From: Planctomycetaceae bacterium
Lineage (GTDB): Bacteria; Planctomycetota; Planctomycetia; Isosphaerales; Isosphaeraceae
Assembly (NCBI GenBank): GCA_019232645.1
Contig: JAFANO010000204.1
Location: 1-5,441, forward strand
Direction: 5' to 3'
DNA: 5,441 bases
Below, piece after piece: positions 1-5,198 of this stretch. The notes below the pieces were generated by a model, which saw nothing but the letters and a program-made list of their open reading frames with translations, had not been told where the DNA came from and made no database searches. Position 1 is the stretch's first letter, and each line of letters starts with the position of its first letter. Both the position numbers and the translations under genes were made by a program.

Positions 1-123
1 CGGTCGAAGTATACCTTCGTGGAGGACGATCGCCCCACGGATCCCGAGCTTGCGGGATCGATGCGAGCCCCGAGGCCACGTGCAAGCCTGCCCGCAGGCC
101 GGGCACTCGGTCCGGTCGCCCTG

Positions 124-178
124 TGTTAAGTTGTCCGCTATTTGGCATCCTTTCTTCGGAGCTATTTGGCACCCTGCG
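124..178 (+). repeat. Left terminal inverted repeat of the recombinase unit
   Basis: The 55-bp arm starts TGTTAAGTT and ends GCTATTTGGCACCCTGCG. It matches the reverse complement of 1035-1089 at 48 of 55 positions. Five of the seven mismatches fall in the block 133-142. The arm contains a 15-bp direct repeat with one mismatch: GCTATTTGGCATCCT at 137-151 and GCTATTTGGCACCCT at 161-175, spaced 24 bp. Similarity stops just outside the TGTTAAG end. Confidence 0.85.
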
Positions 179-228
179 TGCAATCGCGTCGACCGCCCGT
201 CGTGGTGTCACGATCGTTGCCGTCGATG

Positions 229-361
229 CCTCAGAAACGGGCGTTTCTGAGACGGTTTGGCTCCCGCCCCGGGATCCGCCCGAAGTGGCCCTCATCCCCG
301 CCTCATTACCCGTCTCGGAATCAAGGTCTCGAAACTTGACCGGACCGGCGAGTTCTGAGAC
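229..361 (+). promoter_or_regulatory. Putative res/operator region: cluster of recombinase-like half-sites
   Basis: Five copies of a motif close to GTCTCRRAAHC lie in the 140 bases before the recombinase start: 229-239 (+), 253-243 (-), 312-322 (+), 326-335 (+) and 361-351 (-). The first pair forms a perfect palindrome at 230-251, with 10-bp arms CTCAGAAACG and a GG centre. The last two form a looser inverted pair at 328-359 (7 of 9 arm positions) with a 14-bp spacer. Resolvases of the Tn3/gamma-delta type bind several inverted subsites beside their own gene, both as the recombination site and as an autoregulatory operator. The position and repeated inverted layout fit that pattern. The sequence differs from the gamma-delta subsite consensus, so assignment to this protein is inferred. 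Confidence 0.5.
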
Positions 362-370
362 ACTGCGGGC

Positions 371-1033
371 ATGAGGACCCCATCCCAGGGCGGCCTGCTC
401 GTCGGCTACGCACGCGTCTCGACCGAGGACCAGAACCTCGACCTGCAACGCGACGCCCTCACCCAGGCCGGCTGCCAGCGGATCTTCACCGACGTGGCCA
501 GCGGGGCCAAAGAGGATCGCACCGGCTTGGCGGAAGCCCTCGCCTTCCTCCGATCGGGCGATACGCTCGTCGTCTGGAAGCTCGATCGCCTCGGGCGCTC
601 GCTCCAGCACCTCATCGAGACGGTCACCACCCTGCAGGTGCGCCAGGTCGGCTTCCGCAGCCTGCAGGAGTCGATCGACACGACCACCAGCGGCGGCAAG
701 CTCATCTTCCATGTCTTCGGTGCCTTGGCCGAGTTCGAGCGGGACGTGATCCGCGAGCGCACGCAGGCGGGCTTGCAAGCGGCCCGTGCCCGGGGACGGC
801 ACGGGGGCAGGCCGCGCGCCCTGGATGCGAAGAGGCTGGCCCTGGCGCGTTCGCTCCATCAGGATCCGAGCCACTCGGTGGGGGAGATCTGTCGCACGTT
901 GGGCATCTCGCGGGCGACGTTCTACCGGTACCTGCCTTCGCCGGGTGAGCCAGCCGGCGGCGACGGTCATCGGGAGGAGTCGACCCGCGCGGCGCGCGGG
1001 TCAGCGAACCGATCCCGCCTCGGCCGACCGTGA
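371..1033 (+). CDS. Serine recombinase, resolvase/invertase family
   Basis: The predicted product has 220 residues and belongs to the small serine recombinases, which cut and rejoin DNA through a 5'-phosphoserine link at paired sites. The N-terminal catalytic domain begins at about residue 10 (LLVGYARVSTEDQN), with nucleophile Ser17 and Arg15. The second active-site block KLDRLGRS (70-77) supplies Arg73 and Arg76. The long dimer helix region covers about 110-140 (FGALAEFERDVIRERTQAG). A GRPRALD linker leads to a C-terminal helix-turn-helix at about 168-188 (VGEICRTLGISRATFYRYL). All catalytic residues I can check are present, so it looks active. ATG 371 is chosen because an in-frame TGA sits at 356-358 and the conserved domain starts soon after; there is no clear Shine-Dalgarno sequence. 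The last 30 or so residues are a low-complexity tail over a GC hairpin. Family members act as cointegrate resolvases or DNA invertases; which applies here cannot be told. Confidence 0.93.
   Translation: MRTPSQGGLLVGYARVSTEDQNLDLQRDALTQAGCQRIFTDVASGAKEDRTGLAEALAFLRSGDTLVVWKLDRLGRSLQHLIETVTTLQVRQVGFRSLQESIDTTTSGGKLIFHVFGALAEFERDVIRERTQAGLQAARARGRHGGRPRALDAKRLALARSLHQDPSHSVGEICRTLGISRATFYRYLPSPGEPAGGDGHREESTRAARGSANRSRLGRP
982..1002 (+). other. Strong GC hairpin in the 3' end of the recombinase gene
   Basis: A perfect 9-bp stem (GACCCGCGC at 982-990 pairing with GCGCGGGTC at 994-1002) closes a 3-nt GGC loop. It lies in the codons for the low-complexity tail after the helix-turn-helix, about 30 bases before the stop. 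There is no T-run after it, so it is not a standard Rho-independent terminator. It could stabilise or attenuate the transcript, or be a chance product of very GC-rich sequence. Confidence 0.45.
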
Positions 1034-1034
1034 G

Positions 1035-1089
1035 CGCAGGGTGCCAAATAGCTTCGAAGAAAGCATGCCACTTACCGGCGAACTTAACA
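1035..1089 (-). repeat. Right terminal inverted repeat of the recombinase unit
   Basis: This is the mirror copy of 124-178 (48 of 55 identical). Read on the minus strand it starts TGTTAAGTT and ends CCCTGCG. The inner 15-mer (1038-1052) is identical to the inner copy of the left end. The outer copy (1062-1076) has diverged (GGTAAGTGGCATGCT). It begins one base after the recombinase stop codon. Confidence 0.85.
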
Positions 1090-1166
1090 TTCTTGCTGTT
1101 ACTGATCGCTGCGCAAGTCAAGTACGGTCAAACTTTCCGACGGTCCGGAGAATGGGGGGATTATAG

Positions 1167-1187
1167 TGGACCCCGAAAACTGGACCA
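1167..1187 (+). repeat. Left inverted end of the IS3-family element
   Basis: The 21-bp end is TGGACCCC then GAAAACTG then GACCA. It agrees with the reverse complement of 2382-2402 at the first eight bases, at two positions in the middle, and at the closing GACCA. Confidence 0.8.
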
Positions 1188-1197
1188 CCGGTTAAGC

Positions 1198-1203
1198 TAT
1201 ACT
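1198..1203 (+). promoter_or_regulatory. Possible -10 box for orfA
   Basis: TATACT lies 23 bases before the orfA ATG in an otherwise GC-rich stretch. No good -35 box sits 16-18 bp upstream within the element. In IS3-family elements the -35 is often supplied by the abutted right end in the excised circle, which could be the case here. Only the -10 match is visible. Confidence 0.3.
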
Positions 1204-1226
1204 GGTGGCCCAGAGGAGGGGAACCA

Positions 1227-1517
1227 ATGGCGGGCAAGCGGAAGATCCATGGGGGGGCCTTCAAGGCCCAAGTCGCCCTGGCCGCCCACAAGGGCGACCG
1301 CACGGTCAACGAGCTGGCCGGTCACTACGGCGTCCACGCGACGTTGATCCACGCCTGGAAGAAGCAGCTGATCACCGGGGCGGCTGGGATCTTTGAGGGC
1401 CCGGCCAAAGCGGCCTCAGCTGACGCCGAGGCCCGCCAGGCCGAGCTCTTCGAGCAGATCGGGCGGCTCAAGATGGAGCTCGAGTGGATGAAAAAAAAAG
1501 TTGCCCCCTTCGGCTGA
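1227..1517 (+). CDS. IS3-family transposase OrfA (DNA-binding subunit)
   Basis: This 96-residue protein recognises the IS ends and is the N-terminal part of the OrfAB transposase. Basic residues at the start (MAGKRKIHGGAFKAQVALAA) lead to a helix-turn-helix at about 26-48 (TVNELAGHYGVHATLIHAWKKQL). Residues 71-91 (ELFEQIGRLKMELEWMKKK) have the heptad leucine-zipper look that OrfA proteins use to multimerise. ATG 1227 has a strong ribosome binding site, GAGGAGGGG at 1213-1221, five bases upstream. The gene ends just after an A9 tract (1491-1499) and overlaps orfB by 17 bases. OrfA alone often represses the element in this family. Length and domain order are normal. Confidence 0.93.
   Translation: MAGKRKIHGGAFKAQVALAAHKGDRTVNELAGHYGVHATLIHAWKKQLITGAAGIFEGPAKAASADAEARQAELFEQIGRLKMELEWMKKKVAPFG
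1491..1500 (+). promoter_or_regulatory. A9-G slippage tract at the orfA/orfB junction
   Basis: Nine A residues followed by G sit where IS3-family elements place the frameshift site. The orfB frame is +1 (equivalent to -2) relative to orfA, and opens right after a TGA at 1489-1491. A classic -1 ribosomal slip would enter the third frame, not orfB. Losing one A, by transcript slippage or a +1 event, gives a smooth fusion MKKKLPPSAEDRRSLVEV. Homopolymers this long are also prone to sequencing indels. Confidence 0.55.
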
Positions 1518-2352
1518 GGACCGAAGGTCGTTGGTCGAGGTCAACCACCCCGACCTGAGCGTCCGCCGCCAGTGCGAGCTGCTCGGGCTGAACCGCTCGA
1601 CCTTCTACTACGAGCCGGCCGGTGCGACGCCCGAGGACCTGCGGTTGATGCGACTGATCGACGAGCAGTATACCGCCTGCCCGTTCTACGGCAGTCGGCG
1701 GATGACGGAGTGGCTGACCCGCCAAGGGGAGGAGGTCAATCGGAAGCGGGTCCGGCGGCTGATGCGGGTGATGGCCCTGGAAGCGATCTATCCCAAGCCG
1801 AGGCTGAGTGCGGCCGGGAGGGGACACAAGATCTACCCCTATCTCCTGCGCGGCGTGAAGATCGAGCGGCCGGATCAGGTGTGGAGTGCCGATATCACGT
1901 ACGTGCCGATGCCATCGGGGTTCATGTACCTGGCGGCGGTGATCGACTGGTACAGCCGGTACGTGATCGCCTGGAGGTTGTCGAACACGCTCGACGGGGG
2001 GTTCTGCCTGGAGATGCTGGAAGAGGCCTTGAGGTCGGGATGTCCCGAGGTGTTCAACACCGATCAGGGGGTGCAGTTCACGGCGGAGGCGTTCACGGGG
2101 AGGCTTTTGTCGGCGGGAGTGGCGGTGAGCATGGACGGTCGGGGGCGGGCGTTGGACAACGTGTTCGTCGAGCGGCTGTGGAGGACGGTGAAATACGAAG
2201 ACATTTACATTCGAGGTTATGAGGCGGTGCTGGGATTGCAGCGGGGGCTGGCACGGTACTTTGCCTTCTACAATCAAGAGCGTCTTCATCAATCATTGGG
2301 ATATGAGACGCCGGTGGTTGTATACCGGGGAGCCGGTGCCACAAGGGCCTGA
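1501..2352 (+). CDS. IS3-family transposase OrfB (DDE catalytic subunit)
   Basis: This is the catalytic half of the transposase; it cuts and joins the IS ends. Numbering from TTG 1501 gives 283 residues. The N-terminal part (20-100) holds the HTH-like region found in IS3 OrfB proteins (LSVRRQCELLGLNRSTFYY, then FYGSRRMTEWL). The rve/integrase core runs from about 122 to 275. The triad is Asp131 (WSADITY), Asp188 (NTDQGVQF) and Glu224 (DNVFVERLWRTVKYE), with exactly 35 residues between the second Asp and the Glu. The C-terminal YNQERLHQSLGYETP block is intact. The start is uncertain: TTG 1501 has no convincing Shine-Dalgarno sequence, and the protein is probably made mainly as an OrfAB fusion through the A9 tract. 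It appears functional. Confidence 0.93.
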   Translation: MPPSAEDRRSLVEVNHPDLSVRRQCELLGLNRSTFYYEPAGATPEDLRLMRLIDEQYTACPFYGSRRMTEWLTRQGEEVNRKRVRRLMRVMALEAIYPKPRLSAAGRGHKIYPYLLRGVKIERPDQVWSADITYVPMPSGFMYLAAVIDWYSRYVIAWRLSNTLDGGFCLEMLEEALRSGCPEVFNTDQGVQFTAEAFTGRLLSAGVAVSMDGRGRALDNVFVERLWRTVKYEDIYIRGYEAVLGLQRGLARYFAFYNQERLHQSLGYETPVVVYRGAGATRA

Positions 2353-2381
2353 TGAGGGTGTAGCGAAGGATCGCCGATTTT

Positions 2382-2402
2382 TGGTCTAGACAATGGGGTC
2401 CA
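2382..2402 (-). repeat. Right inverted end of the IS3-family element
   Basis: Read on the minus strand this is TGGACCCC then ATTGTCTA then GACCA, matching the left end at 15 of 21 positions. It contains the 8-bp palindrome GTCTAGAC at 2384-2391. Confidence 0.8.
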
Positions 2403-2404
2403 CC

Positions 2405-2773
2405 TCAATGGGGGATAATTTCCGCCACCATCCGTCCCGTGTGAGTGGCAAAGACCTCGCTTATGCGTTCCCCATCCGTCTCCGTCGCCATCGTGGCGTG
2501 CGGCTCGGGAGGGGTCGTTCGTCCGGTCAGCGGGGACAATCGCTCGAGCGCGCCGGCGTTATCATCATACATCCCGAAGTGGCTGTGTCGGTCCATCGCC
2601 GACGTCATCTTGCTGTGTCGCATGAGTGTTTGCGCGAGTTTGGGCGGCGAGTTGGCGCGGGCCAGGCCCGTCCCGAACGTGTCGCATCGGCTGGAGGAGT
2701 CCCGAGCGTGGCCGTCGTCGTCGACGCAGGCGATCCCGGTGCGTCCCAGGTCGCGGCGCAGGATCAGGGCCGA
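2405..2773 (-). pseudogene. Decayed tyrosine recombinase (phage-integrase family), C-terminal remnant
   Basis: The minus-strand frame gives 122 residues that follow the C-terminal catalytic domain of tyrosine recombinases: LRRDLGRTGIACVDDDGH, then DTFGTGLARANSPPKLAQTL, MRHS, MDR-x-SHFGMYD and GALERLSPLTG. Intact relatives read close to LRHTFGT...LARHS...MDRYTH. Here LRH has become RCD (about 2689-2681), losing the catalytic Arg and the His. The nucleophilic Tyr of the RYTH motif is His (CAC at 2587-2585, one change from TAC). Only the RHS motif at 2620-2612 is kept. Two adjacent stops (TAG, TGA at 2779-2774) cut the frame upstream, and I see no N-terminal arm-binding half. Its stop lies three bases from the IS3 right end, so the C-terminus may also be altered. 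This is a dead relic; the family assignment is from motif order only. Confidence 0.72.
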
Positions 2774-2904
2774 TCACTAGTCCCACGTCAAGGTGCCCCG
2801 GATCCATGGCCTCGATGGCGTGATCGGAGGGTCCTTCAGCGAGGACCGACCCGTGTCGCGGCGGGGGTGCGGTAGACGTTGGCTTCGTCGCGGGAGATCG
2901 CCTG
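2774..2904. other. No recognisable gene; leader of the STAND gene or decayed integrase sequence
   Basis: Between the integrase remnant and the STAND start I find no convincing motif on either strand. The STAND frame is open back to 2824 (after a TGA at 2821-2823), but those 27 codons show no domain. Minus-strand frames here are open but carry no recognisable integrase sequence beyond the tandem stops. A GGGAG at 2892-2896 may serve as the ribosome binding site for ATG 2905. Confidence 0.4.
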
Positions 2905-3588
2905 ATGAACCAGTGGATGGACGTCGGATTGGTCGAGATCAAGGGGCCGTACCCCGGCCTGCGGCCGTTCCATTCCGAGGAGTCGATGATCTTCTTCGGC
3001 CGCGATCAGCAGGTCAACGACCTCATGGAGCGGCTCGATCGGGCCCGATTCACCGCGGTGATCGGGGCGTCGGGGAGCGGCAAGTCGTCGCTGGTCCGCG
3101 CCGGCCTGATCCCGGCGTTGGAGAGCGGCGTGATGGTCGCGGCCGGGGCCCGCTGGCGGTTCGCGGCGATGCGGCCGGAGGGGAAGCCTCTCTACTATCT
3201 TGCCCAGGCCCTGATCGAGGGGATCGGTCCGACGCCGGTCGATGACCCGATCGACGAGGTAGGCAGTGTCACCAGCCATCACGATCATCCGGTCGTTGGC
3301 ATCGAGAGCACCTTGCCTACCGGGGAGGGACATCGGACCCGGCTGGCCTTCTTGCACGCGAGGCTGCGCCAGTCCCCGGCCGGGATCGTCGAGGCGACCC
3401 GTGAGCTGGGTTGGACCCTCTGGCCGACGAAGGTGGCATGCGCGAGAACCTGCTGTTGCTGGTTGACCAGTTCGAGGAGATCTTCCGCTTTTATCGCGAC
3501 GAGGGGGGCCGCGACGAGGTGCAGGCCTTCATCGAGCGGCTGCTCTACGCGGCGTCCCAGGAGGAGGTGCCGATCTACGTCATTGTGA
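2905..3588 (+). pseudogene. nSTAND1-type NTPase, 5' fragment with Walker A (broken gene, part 1)
   Basis: Residues 14-22 (GPYPGLRPF) and 30-33 (FFGR) are the standard entry to nSTAND1 NTPase domains. They are followed by Walker A GASGSGKSS (54-62; Lys60, Ser61) and SSLVRAGLIPALESG. The family-like sequence continues to VEATRELG (162-169, up to about 3411). After that this frame turns into Cys/Arg/Ser-rich nonsense until its stop, while the Walker B half continues in another frame (3411-4913). Adding one T in GGGTTGG at 3408-3414 would restore ELGLDPLADEGG, so a single-base deletion explains the break. STAND ATPases are sensor switches, often with an N-terminal effector domain. Here ATG 2905 (GGGAG eight bases upstream) starts almost at the NTPase, so the effector is absent or lost. 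A short inverted repeat at 3258-3321 lies in an atypical stretch. Sequencing error at the frameshift cannot be excluded. Confidence 0.75.
3258..3321. repeat. Short inverted repeat inside the STAND gene
   Basis: GGTAGGCA (3258-3265) and TGCCTACC (3314-3321) are perfect inverted copies 48 bp apart. With a one-base gap the similarity extends three more bases (GTG/CAC). The enclosed codons (SVTSHHDHPVVGIESTLP) look less family-like than their flanks. It could be a small palindrome-bounded insertion or chance. The 64-bp span is not a multiple of three, so a clean insertion would itself have shifted the frame. Confidence 0.4.
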
Positions 3589-4913
3589 CGATGCGGTCCG
3601 ATTTCCTCGGCCATTGCGCCGCGCTGAAGGGCTTGACCGAAGCGATCAATCGCAGCCAGTATCTCACCCCGAACCTGACCCGCGACCAGTGCCGCAAGGC
3701 GATCGAACGGCCGATACGGCTGTTCGGAAGTGAGATCGAGCCGATCCTGGTCAACTGCCTGCTCAACGATCTGGGCAGCGACGTCGACCAAATGCCCACC
3801 CTCCAGGCGCTCGGTACGGCCGGCTCGTACGCCAAGTGGGATCTCTCGGAGCCCACACCAATGCCTGTCCAGGACAAGATCTGCGGCCTTGAAGGGACGA
3901 TCGACGGCGCTTCCCTCTCGAATGACGGCCGTCGCCTCGCGTTCTACACGAACACCGGAGAGGTCGGATTCGTTGAATTACGACATGATGCGTCCTACAC
4001 CTGCGTGAAGCAGCCCGACGGCGATGCACCCGCGACGAAGCTCGTCAACATCACACTCAGCCCGGACGGTCGCAGGCTAGTCACTCTCAACCTCTTCGGC
4101 CAGGCCCATCTCTGGGACCTCGATACGAAGCCGTCCGATCGCCCCCCCGTGAGTCTGGTCTCCGGAGGTCGGCCGGTCAGTGCCGTCGCGTTCAGTGACG
4201 ACAACCGGCGGCTGGCCATCGGAGATGTGCGGGGTGCGGTCCGGATCTGGGATCCGGTCGCCGGGCGCGAGTTGGCCCGGAGGGACACGGCGTTCGCCTG
4301 CCCGGTCACGGCGCTGGAGCTCGACCGGAGCGGCAAACGGTTGGTCGCGGCCGGCAATCGGATCGTCAAAATCTGGGACCTCACGCCCGGTGGGGCCACA
4401 TTCTCGGCCGAGCGCACCCTACCGATTCCCACAATCGGTGTCATCACCAGCCTGACACTCTGCGGCGATGAGACCAACCCGGCCGACGACCACGACGCTT
4501 GCTATCTCGCCATCGCCGGTGACAACAACACCGTTCAGGTCCGGCAGGTGCGCGACCTGCATGCGAAGGCGACGGACGACGCATTCACCGTCCCGCACCT
4601 CGTGACCCTCTCCGGACACCAGGGCCCGATCCTGGAGACCGCCTTCGACCCGAATGCCCGACTGGTCAGCGTGAGCCTGGACGGCACCGCACGACGCTGG
4701 ACGATCCGGCCGGAAGAGCTGAAGGAGATCGCCCGCCTCAAGGCCGGGCGGAACTTGACCCGAGAGGAATGGGCCCTGTATTTCGGAGACGAGAGCTACC
4801 GTCGGACCTTCCCAGATCTGGGAGAGCCGCCGCATTTCGCGGGCCGCGAAACGAGTCCGGGGAACTGGCGGCTGAAGTCCGCGTACCTCGGGCTGCCGAT
4901 CCAGGCCTTTTGA
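3411..4913 (+). CDS. nSTAND1 Walker B half fused to WD40 repeats (broken gene, part 2)
   Basis: This 500-codon frame continues the protein begun at 2905. LLLLVDQFEEIF (residues 14-25) is the Walker B/DxxEE-type block of STAND NTPases, followed by YVIVTMRSDFLGHCA (56-70) and LTRDQCRKAIERPIRLFGSEIEPILVNCLLNDLG (89-122). At DQMPTLQ (126-132) relatives usually go on as QHALMRMW with more NTPase and helical sequence. Here the text jumps to ALGTAGSYAKWDLSEP, suggesting an internal deletion at about 3807. Residues 157-435 hold about six WD40-like units with SPDGRRL/LWDL, DNRRLAI/RIWDP, GKRLVAA/KIWDL and HQGPILETAFDP/DGTARRW signatures; seven blades are usual. The tail LTREEWALYFGDESYRRTFPDL is a common ending of such planctomycete proteins. 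Without the frameshift repair, translation could start only from TTG 3411 or ATG 3438, giving a protein with no Walker A. Confidence 0.8.
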   Translation: MDPLADEGGMRENLLLLVDQFEEIFRFYRDEGGRDEVQAFIERLLYAASQEEVPIYVIVTMRSDFLGHCAALKGLTEAINRSQYLTPNLTRDQCRKAIERPIRLFGSEIEPILVNCLLNDLGSDVDQMPTLQALGTAGSYAKWDLSEPTPMPVQDKICGLEGTIDGASLSNDGRRLAFYTNTGEVGFVELRHDASYTCVKQPDGDAPATKLVNITLSPDGRRLVTLNLFGQAHLWDLDTKPSDRPPVSLVSGGRPVSAVAFSDDNRRLAIGDVRGAVRIWDPVAGRELARRDTAFACPVTALELDRSGKRLVAAGNRIVKIWDLTPGGATFSAERTLPIPTIGVITSLTLCGDETNPADDHDACYLAIAGDNNTVQVRQVRDLHAKATDDAFTVPHLVTLSGHQGPILETAFDPNARLVSVSLDGTARRWTIRPEELKEIARLKAGRNLTREEWALYFGDESYRRTFPDLGEPPHFAGRETSPGNWRLKSAYLGLPIQAF

Positions 4914-4922
4914 TTCCCAAGC

Positions 4923-4948
4923 CCGAGATCAAGCTGTCCGAATCTCGG
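4923..4948 (+). terminator. Stem-loop just after the STAND/WD40 stop codon
   Basis: CCGAGAT (4923-4929) pairs perfectly with ATCTCGG (4942-4948) around a 12-nt loop, starting ten bases after the stop codon. A second hairpin follows at 4951-4968 (GGTAGGC with GCCTGCC, one G-T pair, TTCC loop). Neither has a T-run, so intrinsic termination in the Escherichia coli style is not shown. The position supports a transcript-end role. Confidence 0.4.
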
Positions 4949-5006
4949 AGGGTAGGCTTCCGCCTGCCAGGCGATGGAGGTAACGCCGCCTGGGGGTAAG
5001 ACGGGA

Positions 5007-5198
5007 CTAGTCGGTCGCCTGCGTCTGGTCGAGCAGCCGGACGGTGTCGTTGCGGGCGAGGACGAACTGCTCGCCGGCAAGTTCCAGGCGGGTAATGGCT
5101 GTGGCTCCGTGGCTCGAACGGTTGCTCGTTCCCGGGCCACGGAAAAAGTACGTCGCCGTCAGATCAGCGGGATCGTCCCAAACTGATCCCGAGGCCAC
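5007..5198 (-). CDS. Possible C-terminal fragment of an unidentified protein
   Basis: The minus-strand frame ending at TAG 5009-5007 uses codons typical of a real high-GC gene over its last 30 or so codons (nearly all end in C or G). It reads TATYFFRGPGTSNRSSHG, then ITRLELAGEQFVLARNDTVRLLD. The frame is open further upstream to an ATG at 5390, but codon use there (5199-5390) is mixed and AT-rich, so that part is probably not coding. GTG 5198 is an arbitrary lower limit, with no clear ribosome binding site. I do not recognise the family. The alternating hydrophobic pattern suggests beta strands. It may be the end of a gene cut off by rearrangement, converging on the STAND gene. Confidence 0.33.
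   Translation of the reverse strand: MASGSVWDDPADLTATYFFRGPGTSNRSSHGATAITRLELAGEQFVLARNDTVRLLDQTQATD
5168..5191. repeat. Inverted repeat CGGGATC/GATCCCG
   Basis: Seven-base perfect arms at 5168-5174 and 5185-5191 flank a 10-nt spacer, in the 5' part of the putative minus-strand fragment. It is followed by the small palindrome GACACTGTC at 5201-5209. It could be an operator or structural feature; no partner is identified. Confidence 0.3.

Larger units (their letters stand above)
124..1089 (+). mobile_element. Inverted-repeat-bounded unit carrying only a serine recombinase
   Basis: This 966-bp unit is defined by two 55-bp imperfect inverted repeats, at 124-178 and 1035-1089, that enclose one gene, a resolvase-type serine recombinase. 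The recombinase stop codon lies one base before the right repeat, so gene and ends look like one package. No DDE or HUH transposase is present. Tn3-family resolvases normally accompany a large transposase, and IS607-type serine transposases lack long inverted ends, so this layout fits neither class well. I see no target-site duplication: the five bases outside the left end (ccctg) differ from those outside the right end (ttctt). It may be a non-autonomous derivative mobilised in trans, a Tn3-like miniature, or an unclassified element. The repeats are certain; mobility is inferred. Confidence 0.6.
1167..2402 (+). mobile_element. IS3-family insertion sequence (about 1236 bp)
   Basis: The element has the standard IS3-family plan: imperfect inverted ends starting TGGACCCC, a short orfA with a helix-turn-helix, and a longer overlapping orfB carrying an rve-type DDE domain. 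The ends at 1167-1187 and 2382-2402 match at 15 of 21 positions, including the terminal eight. Length is normal for the family. Neither a 3-bp (tag/cct) nor a 4-bp (atag/cctc) target duplication flanks it, so the site has changed since insertion or the element arrived by recombination. Both proteins look complete. The right end lies three bases from the stop codon of the decayed tyrosine recombinase. I cannot assign a subgroup or an ISfinder name without a search. Confidence 0.88.

Noticed and set aside
1..123. Minus-strand frame with a CPACGQAC zinc-ribbon-like string at the left edge
   Set aside because: Only one Cys pair is visible, the frame runs into the inverted repeat, and the window ends before anything can confirm a gene.
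702..1121. Minus-strand open frame across the recombinase gene and right inverted repeat
   Set aside because: It is a Pro/Arg-rich shadow of the serine recombinase and crosses the element boundary.
1468..2292. 274-codon minus-strand open frame across the IS3 orfB
   Set aside because: It is antisense to a clearly functional DDE transposase and is rich in Pro, His and Arg with no motif; open antisense frames are expected at this GC content.
2393..2875. 160-codon plus-strand frame after the IS3 element
   Set aside because: It is the complement of the tyrosine-recombinase remnant, which has recognisable motifs on the minus strand; the plus-strand product is Arg/Gly-rich without a domain.
2836..3357. 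173-codon minus-strand frame opposite the STAND gene
   Set aside because: The plus strand carries GPYPGLRPF and Walker A here. Parts of the antisense (ALDANDRMIVMAGD, LVHQAISRDEANVYR) look protein-like but match nothing I know.
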